A stretch of DNA of 64,000 nt from Duganella sp. OV510. GTDB lineage: Bacteria; Pseudomonadota; Gammaproteobacteria; Burkholderiales; Burkholderiaceae_D. Below the pieces are notes generated by a model. That model saw only the letters and a program-made list of their open reading frames with translations, ran no database searches and had not been told where the DNA came from. Positions 19,451-27,135 of the stretch are shown one piece after another. The first letter of the stretch is position 1. Every line of letters begins with the position of its first letter. The stretch lies in the NCBI RefSeq assembly GCF_900100205.1, contig NZ_FNEQ01000001.1:496001-560000 (forward strand). The letters run 5' to 3'. The translations under genes and the position numbers were made by a program.

Positions 19451-22264
19451 ATGAGCAAAGCGAGCAAGACCCTCCGCCTGATCGCCTTTTTGCGCCACCA
19501 TGCCCTGCTCCTGCTGCTGGCCTTCTGTCTCCCCGCCACCGCTGCACCAACCGCGCCCATCGTTCTGGGCAACGCCAGCATCGACCTGGCCAAAGCCGGC
19601 CAGCTGTATGCGGACAATGGCGAGCCTTACCCGGTCAACGCCAGCGGCCTGCCGTCCATGCTAGCCAGGCTGAAGCCCGCCACCAAGGTCGACCTGCTGG
19701 GCGGCAGCTACTGGCTGTACGCGGAGCTGCAAAACGACAGCCGCCTACCGCACTGGGTCATCGATCCCAACGACACGCTGATCGACATGGTCGATATCCA
19801 GATCTATGGCGAGGATGGCAGCATCCGCCAGGTGCTGACCGGCTACCGCCAGCCGCATTCCTACATGCTCCACTACGGCAAGGACATCGACCTGCAACCG
19901 GGCCAGCGCTATCAGGTGCTGATACGTTTCTCCAGCCCCTATTACGCACGCACACCGGTGTTCTCGGTGCTGCCGCGCAGCGACTATCAACAGCTGGTGG
20001 CCAACGAGAATGTGCTGATTATCGGCTCGGTGGGTGCGCTGCTGGCGCTCACCGTGTTCAACTTCTTCATCTACTCGATCACGCGTGACCGCTCGTCGCT
20101 GTACTACTCGCTGTACGTACTATGCTATGCGGTAGCCTGGGGCATGACCTTCCACATGTCGGCCGATTTGTTCGGCTGGCACAACCTGCACTGGCACTAC
20201 GTGCCGTTCTTCCTGCTGCCGGTCCTCAGCACGCTGTTCTACACCACCTTCCTGCGACTGAAGGAAAACGCGCCGCGCCTGTATCAGCTCAGCCGCATCA
20301 ACATCGTGCTGCCGCTGGTAGCGCTGCCCAGCTGCTTCCTGGCGCTCAGCTATGCCCACACTATCGCCACCATCGTCATCACCATCTGGATGACGATGGC
20401 GCTTACCAGCGGCATCGTCGTCTGGCGGCGCGGCTACTATCCTGCGCGCTTCTTCGTGCTGGGCTTCGTCGCGCTGATGGTGCCCGGCCTGTTCATCCTG
20501 CCGGCCAACGTCGGCCTGATCCCGGCGGTGGTGACCAATGCGCAGCTATTCACGCTACTCGGCGGCACGCTGGACGGCGTGCTGCTGGCGTTCGCGCTGG
20601 CCGACCAGATCCGCCTGCTGCGCAACAACCTGGAACAGCGCGTCAAGGAACGCACTGCCGAGCTGACCGAGGCCAAGGAGCACGCCGAGGTGGTCAGCCG
20701 TCACCGCATCGACTTCCTGTCGGCGATGAGCCACGATATCCGCACGCCGCTGGCCGGCGTGATCGGCATGATCAAGTTCGCCATGCGCGACCAGACGGTG
20801 CGCGGCAGGACCGAGGAATACCTGCGCATCGGTCTGCAAAACAGCGAGTCGCTGCTGGCCATCCTCAACGACATCCTCGACTTTTCCAAGATCGACGCCG
20901 GCCGCCTGTCGATCGAAACCGTGGACTTCGACCTGATCGCGCTGATCGATGACGCCCTCGGCATCCTGCAAGGCCAGGCCGACGCCAAGAGCCTGCTGCT
21001 GCGCAGCGAGCTGGCTTTGGACCTGCCACGCTACGTGCGCGGCGACCCGACACGGCTGCGCCAGATCCTGCTTAACCTCTTGGGCAACGCCATCAAGTTC
21101 ACCGACCGCGGCGAAGTACGGCTGGACGTCTCGGCGCTGCTGACCGCCGAAGGCCGCACCGCCGTCAGCTTTGACGTCAGCGACACCGGCCCAGGCATCC
21201 CGCCCGACACGCTGCCACGCCTGTTCCAGAAGTTCGAACAGGCCGACCATTCGACCACGCGCCGCTACGGCGGCACCGGCCTTGGACTGGCGATCTGCAA
21301 GGAACTGGTGGAACTGATGGGCGGCTCGATCGCGGTTGAAAGCCGGGTCGGCGCCGGCTCCACCTTCAGCTTCACGCTGCCGCTGGAACTGGGCGCGGCG
21401 CCGGCCGCCGACGCCCTGGCGCTGCCGCGCAAGGAACACCATGCCTACCGCCTGCGCGTGCTGTGCGCGGAAGACGTGCGCACCAACCAGATCATCGTCA
21501 GCACGCTGCTGGAAGGCATGGGGCATGACATCCGCATCGTCGAAAACGGCCTGCAGGCCTTGCACGCGCTGAGCACCGCCGCCTACGACCTGGTGCTGAT
21601 GGACGGCCGCATGCCGATGATGGACGGCGAACAGGCGGCGCGCCTGATCCGCGCTGGCGGCAGCGAAGACTATCGCGTGCTCGATCCATCGATCCCGATC
21701 ATCGCGCTGACCGCCAACGCCAGCGACCATGACCGCGCGCGCTACCTGGCGGTTGGCATGGACGGTTTCCTCAGCAAGCCGGTGGACGAACGCCTGCTGT
21801 ACGACCAGGTGGAAAAAGTCATCGCCCAGCACCTGAGCCGTGGCCGCCAGCTGCGCCCGACCGACGCCGTGCGGCTGGCCGCCGAGCGTGTCACCGCGCT
21901 GGACCAGCAGTTCGGCGTGACGCCGGAGGCCAGGCCGGACACGGTGCAGATCATGCCGCTGGCCGGCCTGTCGCACAAGCATATCCAGCGCATCACCCAG
22001 GCCTTCCTCGACGAAGCGCCGCGCCGCCTGGAAAGCGCGCGCGCGGCGGTCGTCGCCGGCAACAGCCATGCGGCAGCAGCGGCGATCCACGCACTGAAAG
22101 GCAGCGCCGGCTACCTGAACTCGACGCATTTGCACTCGCTATGCCAGGAGATGGAGCGCGCCGCCAGCGCCGGCGACCTGGTCGAAGTGATCGACATGCT
22201 GCCGGACGTCGAAGCAGCGCTGGACAAGGCTTGCACCGATTTGCGCAATGCCGCTGCGGCGTAA
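19451..22264 (+). CDS. 7TMR-DISM hybrid sensor histidine kinase with REC and Hpt
   Basis: A 937-residue membrane sensor kinase. A signal peptide (about 1-32) is followed by a periplasmic beta-sandwich of the 7TMR-DISM extracellular type 2 family (about 38-175), seven transmembrane helices (about 190-395), a short coiled coil, HisKA with His428 (MSHDIRTPL), HATPase (DTGPGI, GGTGLGL), a receiver with Asp718 (LMDGRMPMMDG) and KP lysine, and an Hpt domain with His880 (IHALKGSAGY). All relay residues are intact. DISM extracellular domains are thought to bind carbohydrates or similar ligands; none can be named here. It is a single gene; the MFS gene starts 60 bases later and may be cotranscribed. 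Confidence 0.92.
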   Translation: MSKASKTLRLIAFLRHHALLLLLAFCLPATAAPTAPIVLGNASIDLAKAGQLYADNGEPYPVNASGLPSMLARLKPATKVDLLGGSYWLYAELQNDSRLPHWVIDPNDTLIDMVDIQIYGEDGSIRQVLTGYRQPHSYMLHYGKDIDLQPGQRYQVLIRFSSPYYARTPVFSVLPRSDYQQLVANENVLIIGSVGALLALTVFNFFIYSITRDRSSLYYSLYVLCYAVAWGMTFHMSADLFGWHNLHWHYVPFFLLPVLSTLFYTTFLRLKENAPRLYQLSRINIVLPLVALPSCFLALSYAHTIATIVITIWMTMALTSGIVVWRRGYYPARFFVLGFVALMVPGLFILPANVGLIPAVVTNAQLFTLLGGTLDGVLLAFALADQIRLLRNNLEQRVKERTAELTEAKEHAEVVSRHRIDFLSAMSHDIRTPLAGVIGMIKFAMRDQTVRGRTEEYLRIGLQNSESLLAILNDILDFSKIDAGRLSIETVDFDLIALIDDALGILQGQADAKSLLLRSELALDLPRYVRGDPTRLRQILLNLLGNAIKFTDRGEVRLDVSALLTAEGRTAVSFDVSDTGPGIPPDTLPRLFQKFEQADHSTTRRYGGTGLGLAICKELVELMGGSIAVESRVGAGSTFSFTLPLELGAAPAADALALPRKEHHAYRLRVLCAEDVRTNQIIVSTLLEGMGHDIRIVENGLQALHALSTAAYDLVLMDGRMPMMDGEQAARLIRAGGSEDYRVLDPSIPIIALTANASDHDRARYLAVGMDGFLSKPVDERLLYDQVEKVIAQHLSRGRQLRPTDAVRLAAERVTALDQQFGVTPEARPDTVQIMPLAGLSHKHIQRITQAFLDEAPRRLESARAAVVAGNSHAAAAAIHALKGSAGYLNSTHLHSLCQEMERAASAGDLVEVIDMLPDVEAALDKACTDLRNAAAA

Positions 22265-22324
22265 GCAAAGTTTCGCATTTTCCGCGACAATGTCAGGCTC
22301 AGCACCTATTGCATCGGACCTTCC

Positions 22325-23704
22325 ATGAACCACCCAGATAGCGCGCTGGATGCGCGCGACGGTCTGCCGCCCGATGCGCGGCGGCTCGCCATGCTGTCGG
22401 TCGCCATCGGCGTCGGCATGGCCTCGCTCGATACCGCCATCGCCAACACCGCCCTGCCGGCCATCGCCGACCAGTTGCACACCACGCCGGCCGCCTCGAT
22501 CTGGATCGTCAATATTTACCAATTGGCCATGGTCGCCACGCTGCTGCCGTTTGCCGCGATGGGCGAAGTGATCGGCTACCGGCGCGTGTGCCTGTTTGGC
22601 CTGGTGCTGTTCACCGCCGCCTCGCTGGCCTGCGCGCTGGCGTGGTCGCTGCCGTCGCTGGTCATCGCCCGGCTGCTGCAAGGCATAGGCGGCGCCGCCA
22701 TGATGGGCGTGAACACGGCGATGATACGCACCATCTTCCCGGCCCGGCTGCACGGCCACGGCTTCGGCCTGAATTCGCTGGTGGTGGCGGTGGCGTTTGC
22801 GGTAGGCCCCACGGCCGCCTCGCTGATACTCGCTGTAGCGCCGTGGGAATGGCTGTTCGCTATCAACGTGCCGCTGGGTGTGGCCGCCGTGCTGCTGGCG
22901 CGCCGCGTGCTGCCGCACAATCCGCGCGCCAGCCACAAGATCGATACACCCACCGCCATCCTGAATGTACTGGCCTTCGGCCTGCTGATCCTGACCTTTG
23001 GCGACGCCGCGCACCAGGAAAGCTGGCGCCGGCTGCTGCCGGAGCTGATCGCCACGGCGCTATTCTTCGCGCTGCTGCTGCGCCGCCAGGCCGGCCACGC
23101 GGCGCCAATGCTGCCGGTCGACCTGTTCAAGCGGCCGCTGTTCGCGCTGTCCTCGCTGACCGCCGTGTGCACCTTTGCCACGCAGGGCCTGGCCTTCGTC
23201 TCGCTGCCGTTTTATTTCGAGCATACGCTGGGCCGCTCGCCGGTGGAAACCGGCTTCCTGATGACGCCATGGGCGGTGCTGGTGGCGGTGATGGCGCCAA
23301 TCGCTGGCAAGCTCAGTGACCGCTATCCGCCGGGCGCACTGGGTGGCATCGGCCTGGCGCTGCTGTCGTCCGGCATGGTGTCGTTGCTGATGCTGCCGGA
23401 GCAGCCGACCGCGTTCGACATCGGCTGGCGCATGGCATGGTGCGGCATCGGCTTCGGCTTCTTCCAGGCGCCCAACCTGAAAGCCATCATGGGCAGCGCA
23501 CCAGCGTCGCGCGCCGGCGGCGCCAGCGGCGTGGTTGCCACGTCAAGGCTGATCGGCCAGGCCACCGGTGCCGCGCTGGTGGCTTATTGCTTCACACTGT
23601 CGGCCACGCGCGGCACCAGCTATGCGCTGATGCTGGGCGCGGCGTTTGCCGCCGTGGCCTGCGTCGCCAGTTTCTCGCGTTTGATCGTGCGCCAGCAAGC
23701 GTGA
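22325..23704 (+). CDS. DHA2-type MFS efflux transporter
   Basis: A 459-residue inner-membrane protein with about 14 hydrophobic segments. The first helix motif MASLDTAIANTALPAIA, the IWIVNIYQLAMVATLLPF region and the RLLQGIGGAAMMGVN motif C region are typical of the drug:proton antiporter DHA2 (EmrB/QacA-like) group. It probably exports a toxic compound in exchange for protons; the substrate is not predictable. No partner EmrA-like adaptor is nearby, which suggests a QacA-like single-protein pump. The ATG start has no strong ribosome site. Confidence 0.88.
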   Translation: MNHPDSALDARDGLPPDARRLAMLSVAIGVGMASLDTAIANTALPAIADQLHTTPAASIWIVNIYQLAMVATLLPFAAMGEVIGYRRVCLFGLVLFTAASLACALAWSLPSLVIARLLQGIGGAAMMGVNTAMIRTIFPARLHGHGFGLNSLVVAVAFAVGPTAASLILAVAPWEWLFAINVPLGVAAVLLARRVLPHNPRASHKIDTPTAILNVLAFGLLILTFGDAAHQESWRRLLPELIATALFFALLLRRQAGHAAPMLPVDLFKRPLFALSSLTAVCTFATQGLAFVSLPFYFEHTLGRSPVETGFLMTPWAVLVAVMAPIAGKLSDRYPPGALGGIGLALLSSGMVSLLMLPEQPTAFDIGWRMAWCGIGFGFFQAPNLKAIMGSAPASRAGGASGVVATSRLIGQATGAALVAYCFTLSATRGTSYALMLGAAFAAVACVASFSRLIVRQQA

Positions 23705-23761
23705 GCCGCGTTTGCGCGGACGCTGTTACACTTCCTGCAAACCACCTTAGGAGATGGCAGC

Positions 23762-24421
23762 ATGTCCAACCGCACGCTTAACCTGACCGACGCGCTCTAC
23801 GACTACGTGCTGGCGCATTCGTTGCGCGAACATCCGGCGCAGACCGCGCTGCGCAATGCCACGCGCGACCATGAACGCGCCAGCATGCAGATCTCGCCGG
23901 AACAGGGCCAGTTCATGGCGCTGCTGGTGAAGCTGATGGGGGCACGCAATGCGATCGAAGTGGGAGTCTTCACCGGCTATAGCGCGATGTCGGTGGCACT
24001 GGCATTGCCGCCGGAGGGCCGGCTGGTGGCCTGCGACATCAGCGAGGAATACACCAGCGTAGCCCAGCCCTACTGGCGCGAAGCCGGCGTCGCCGACAAG
24101 ATCGACTTGCGCATAGCACCAGCGCTGGAGACGCTGCAAACGCTGCTGCGCGATGGCGAGGCAGGCCTGTACGATTTTGCCTTCATCGACGCCGACAAGG
24201 TCGGCTACGACGGCTACTACGAAGCCTGCTTGCAACTGGTGCGCCGGGGCGGCCTGATCGTCTTCGACAACACGCTGCGCGACGGTAAAGTGCTTGAGCG
24301 CGCCGACAGCGACGATACCGCCGCGCTGCAGGCACTCAACATCAAGCTGCGCGAGGATCAGCGCATCGACCTCTCGATGCTGCCGATCAGCGACGGCGTG
24401 ACGCTGGCGCGCAAGCGCTAG
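23762..24421 (+). CDS. Class I SAM-dependent O-methyltransferase (caffeoyl-CoA OMT-like)
   Basis: A 219-residue soluble enzyme. AIEVGVFTGYSAMSVALALP (about 60-79) is the SAM-binding motif I of the catechol/caffeoyl-CoA O-methyltransferase family; FAFIDADKVGYDGYYEACL (about 139-157) holds the metal-binding Asp residues, and LIVFDNTLRDGKV (about 165-177) the following Asp-Asn. It should methylate a catechol-like hydroxyl on a small molecule using a divalent metal. TAGGAGATGGCAGC gives a good ribosome site before the ATG. It ends 14 bases from the convergent flavoprotein gene. Confidence 0.9.
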   Translation: MSNRTLNLTDALYDYVLAHSLREHPAQTALRNATRDHERASMQISPEQGQFMALLVKLMGARNAIEVGVFTGYSAMSVALALPPEGRLVACDISEEYTSVAQPYWREAGVADKIDLRIAPALETLQTLLRDGEAGLYDFAFIDADKVGYDGYYEACLQLVRRGGLIVFDNTLRDGKVLERADSDDTAALQALNIKLREDQRIDLSMLPISDGVTLARKR

Positions 24422-24435
24422 GCCGGGATCTACTT

Positions 24436-25506
24436 CTACTTCGGCCGCGCCGGCCGTACCGCCGCATCCGGCTTGACGAGCCGCCCCATGCGCAACTGCT
24501 GTACCGCAGCCGCTACCGCGTGCGCCACGTTGCGCACCTCCTGCTGGAACTTCTCGTCCTGGTCCAGCGTAGCATGGCTGTCGGCATAGGATTCGTAATA
24601 GCCGACGTAACGATCCAGCGCCGACTGCTGGCCGGCGTCGATCAAACCCATCCAGTCCAGCCAGTCGGCCAGGTTGCGGCGCAGGCTTTCTATGCCAGCG
24701 ACGTCGCCATGCACCACCAGCCCATACGCGCGGCCAGCCAGGTGCTTGGGATAGTCCCAGCCTTGAAGCTCGATGTCCTTGGCCTCATTGGCCTTCTTGC
24801 CGTGGGTGCTGGTGGGATCGGGATTGCCGCCATCGGCGCACACCAGCCGGTCGATCATCAGCTTCAGCACGGACGGCGCCTGATACCAATAGGTCGGTGT
24901 GAGGATGATGACGCCGTGCGCCGCTACCCACTTCTCGTAAATCTCCGCCATCCAGTCATTGGTCTGGCGCTCGGCGTGGTTCGGATAGCAGCTGCACGGC
25001 CAGTGGCAGAGCGGCATGGCGGTCGACACACAGCCCTTGCAGGGATGGATGTGCAAGTCGTAGCTGGAAGTCAGCAGGCTGAGGTCCAGCACGTCCGTCT
25101 CGATGCCGGCTGCCTGCAACACCTCCTGTGCCCACAGCGTCATGCGATAAGTTTTTGAAATTTCGCCCGGACATGTGCCATCGTTGCGCGCGGCGCCATT
25201 AATCAGCAGCACGCGGGAACGTGACTGAGGGTCCCGCTGCCGCCGCTCCGCCGCCAGCAGACGATCACGCGTTTCCTTCCACTCCACCGACAAGTCATAG
25301 TCCGGATCAGCGAATTCGCTACCGGCCTTCTGCGTCACAGGCGCCTTGCGGCCTTGGTGGTAGTTTTGCCAGGCGATTTCCTCGACCTGCGCCAGCGCCT
25401 CGTGCAATGCCTCAAATTTCGGGTCCTTGAAAGACCGCATGAACTGCATATGAAATTCCTGGCGCTCCAGCGGCTGCGGCGCCTGCCCCTTCCTTACTTC
25501 TGCCAT
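24436..25506 (-). CDS. NAD(P)H-dependent FMN reductase/flavodoxin-fold protein with Cys-rich insert
   Basis: A 356-residue protein. The flavodoxin-like core begins with SRVLLINGAARNDGTCPGEIS (about 102-122, the FMN phosphate loop) and continues through ILTPTYWYQAPSVLKLMIDR (about 205-225). A segment at about 155-175 (CKGCVSTAMPLCHWPCSC) carries five cysteines and could hold an iron-sulfur cluster as in iron-sulfur flavoproteins, although spacing differs from the classical motif. About 95 extra residues lie before the core. The ATG at 25506 was preferred over the longer frame because GGAGG precedes it by six bases. Likely an oxidoreductase; the substrate is unknown. Convergent with the methyltransferase. 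Confidence 0.8.
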   Translation of the reverse strand: MAEVRKGQAPQPLERQEFHMQFMRSFKDPKFEALHEALAQVEEIAWQNYHQGRKAPVTQKAGSEFADPDYDLSVEWKETRDRLLAAERRQRDPQSRSRVLLINGAARNDGTCPGEISKTYRMTLWAQEVLQAAGIETDVLDLSLLTSSYDLHIHPCKGCVSTAMPLCHWPCSCYPNHAERQTNDWMAEIYEKWVAAHGVIILTPTYWYQAPSVLKLMIDRLVCADGGNPDPTSTHGKKANEAKDIELQGWDYPKHLAGRAYGLVVHGDVAGIESLRRNLADWLDWMGLIDAGQQSALDRYVGYYESYADSHATLDQDEKFQQEVRNVAHAVAAAVQQLRMGRLVKPDAAVRPARPK

Positions 25507-25658
25507 GGTGGCCTCCTCTATGCACGCAGCTTGGCACGCCGTCGAGCAGACCTCCGTGCGCTGACGCACGCTCCTACAGGCCAACGGCGTGTGCACCTAC
25601 TCCAGCTACGGCCGGACGGGCTTAGCATATATCTGTGTTTTCAAAAAGGAGATGCACC

Positions 25659-25910
25659 ATGAGCCAACCTAACAAACCAGACCCACGTGGCTTCAAGCCC
25701 GGCGCCAATATGCCGAAGGATGACTACGATCCGAAAACCCAGGGCATGTCGGAGAGTGGCAACCACGCCACCGGCCATCCTGGCAACGATACGCCGCACG
25801 GCAACCAGCAGAGCGCATCATCTGCCGCCAAGACGGCCACCCACCGTGATCGCACTGCCGGTGCGCGCGCCGACACGGGCACCGATAACAACCGTTCGGG
25901 TCGCGGCTAA
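25659..25910 (+). CDS. Small hydrophilic low-complexity protein
   Basis: An 83-residue protein rich in Gly, Asn, Asp, Ser, Thr and charged residues (MSQPNKPDPRGFKPGANMPK at the start), without hydrophobic core or Cys, so probably disordered. A clear AAGGAG ribosome site eight bases before ATG 25659 supports expression, which is why this start is chosen over an upstream one. No family is recognised; similar small, soluble, stress-type proteins are common in this group, but a function is not inferred. It lies between the flavoprotein and the XRE-cupin regulator. Confidence 0.6.
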   Translation: MSQPNKPDPRGFKPGANMPKDDYDPKTQGMSESGNHATGHPGNDTPHGNQQSASSAAKTATHRDRTAGARADTGTDNNRSGRG

Positions 25911-25913
25911 CAT

Positions 25914-25949
25914 TCCAGTTTACTGGACATGGGTTTCCTGTAAAATGGA
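25914..25949 (+). promoter_or_regulatory. Tandem palindromes overlapping the promoter of the XRE-cupin gene
   Basis: TCCAGTTTACTGGA (25914-25927) and TCCTGTAAAATGGA (25936-25949) share the pattern TCC-N-GT-NN-A-N-TGGA and are 22 bases apart, about two helical turns. A likely promoter, TTTACT (25919-25924) and TAAAAT (25941-25946) with a 16-base spacer, sits inside them. Transcription would begin close to the ATG at 25955, so the mRNA is nearly leaderless. The layout fits autorepression by the downstream regulator. Confidence 0.6.
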
Positions 25950-25954
25950 AATCC

Positions 25955-26542
25955 ATGGATATCAATCTTTTAATTGCCCGCCGCGTGCGGGAGTTACGCG
26001 ACGCCCATGGCTTGTCGCTGGACGCGCTGGCGAGCCGCAGCGGCGTAGGCCGTTCCACCATTTCGCTCATCGAGCGTGGCGAAAGCAGCCCGACAGCTGC
26101 GGTGCTGGACAAGCTGGCCAGTGCGCTGGGCGTGGCGCTGGCCGCGCTATTTGAAGACAAGGCTGGCGGCGACGAACCCGAACCGTCGCCGGTGGCGCGT
26201 GTGGCCGAGCAGCCGGTATGGACCGATCCCGGCTCCGGCTACATGCGCCGCGCGCTGTCACCGGCAGCGCCGTCGCCGCTACAACTGGTGGATGTCATAC
26301 TCCCAGCCGGCCAGCGCGTCGCCTACGACAGCGTGCCGCACAACGCCGACATCCACCAGCAGGTATGGATGATCGATGGCGCCATGCAGATCAGCGTCGG
26401 CGAGCAGCAATGGCGGCTGGAGGCCGGCGACACGCTAGCCATGCGGCTCGACCGCCACATCGTCTACCACAATCCCACCACCAAGCCAGCCCGCTATCTC
26501 GTCGCCCTGACCACACAGCCAACCGGCCGGAGAGCAGCATGA
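25955..26542 (+). CDS. XRE-family transcriptional regulator with C-terminal cupin domain
   Basis: A 195-residue regulator. Residues about 5-62 form a helix-turn-helix of the XRE/HipB type (LSLDALASRSGVGRSTISLI); residues about 95-185 form a cupin sensor domain with DVILPAGQRVAYDS and the WRLEAGDTLAMR turn. Such proteins usually repress genes of amino-acid or small-molecule metabolism and respond to a ligand in the cupin. Two matched palindromes overlap its own promoter. The stop overlaps the GNAT gene start by four bases (ATGA), so it and the acetyltransferase are one operon. Confidence 0.9.
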   Translation: MDINLLIARRVRELRDAHGLSLDALASRSGVGRSTISLIERGESSPTAAVLDKLASALGVALAALFEDKAGGDEPEPSPVARVAEQPVWTDPGSGYMRRALSPAAPSPLQLVDVILPAGQRVAYDSVPHNADIHQQVWMIDGAMQISVGEQQWRLEAGDTLAMRLDRHIVYHNPTTKPARYLVALTTQPTGRRAA

Positions 26543-27135
26543 GCGCCCGCCAGCGGAGCACCACGGCCGCAGTCAGCCACGCGGATGGCGGAACTGTGCG
26601 GCCGGTGATCGCGGTGCGGCGTGTGGGTGCGGATGAAGCGCGCTTGCGCGAGTCTGCTTTGGCGGAGGCGCTGGCGGATGTGCTTATCGATTGCGTCGAG
26701 GGCGGCGCGTCGGTCAGCTTCATGCTGCCGCTGTCACGCGACAAGGCGCTGACGTTCTGGCGCGGCGTGCTTGCCGGCGCCGCCCGCCAGGAGCGCGTGC
26801 TGCTGGTGGCCGAAACCGCCATCGGCCGCATCATCGGCACCGTTCAGCTGATCACCGCCCTGCCGGACAACCAGCCGCACCGCGCCGACATCGCCAAGAT
26901 GCTGGTCCACCGCGACGCCCGCCGGCAAGGCGTCGCCGCGATGCTGTTGGCCGCCGTCGACCAGACCGCCCGCGACGAGGGCAAGACCGTACTGGTACTG
27001 GACACCGTCACCGGCAGCGATGCCGAACGCCTGTATCAGCGCGCCGGCTGGCAGATCGCCGGCATGGTGCCGAATTACGCCCTGATGCCCGACGGCGCAT
27101 TCTGCGGCACCACCTTCCTCTACAAGCAGCTTTAA
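26539..27135 (+). CDS. GNAT family N-acetyltransferase
   Basis: A 198-residue soluble enzyme. The GNAT core is visible: beta-4 ADIAKMLVHRDARRQGVAAMLL (about 114-135) contains the acetyl-CoA pyrophosphate-binding RRQGVA loop, and the C-terminal YQRAGWQIAGMVPNYALMPDG segment is typical of the family. It transfers an acetyl group to an amine of a small molecule or protein; no substrate is predictable. The ATG at 26539 (ATGA overlap with the regulator stop) is preferred to a much longer upstream frame that only shadows the regulator gene. Its control is probably by the XRE-cupin regulator. It ends in a four-base convergent overlap with the fusion oxidoreductase. Confidence 0.88.
   Translation: MSARQRSTTAAVSHADGGTVRPVIAVRRVGADEARLRESALAEALADVLIDCVEGGASVSFMLPLSRDKALTFWRGVLAGAARQERVLLVAETAIGRIIGTVQLITALPDNQPHRADIAKMLVHRDARRQGVAAMLLAAVDQTARDEGKTVLVLDTVTGSDAERLYQRAGWQIAGMVPNYALMPDGAFCGTTFLYKQL

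Noticed and set aside
26218..26538. Upstream extension of the GNAT gene
   Set aside because: It overlaps the XRE-cupin coding region out of frame; the ATGA overlap at 26539 and the family length fit better.
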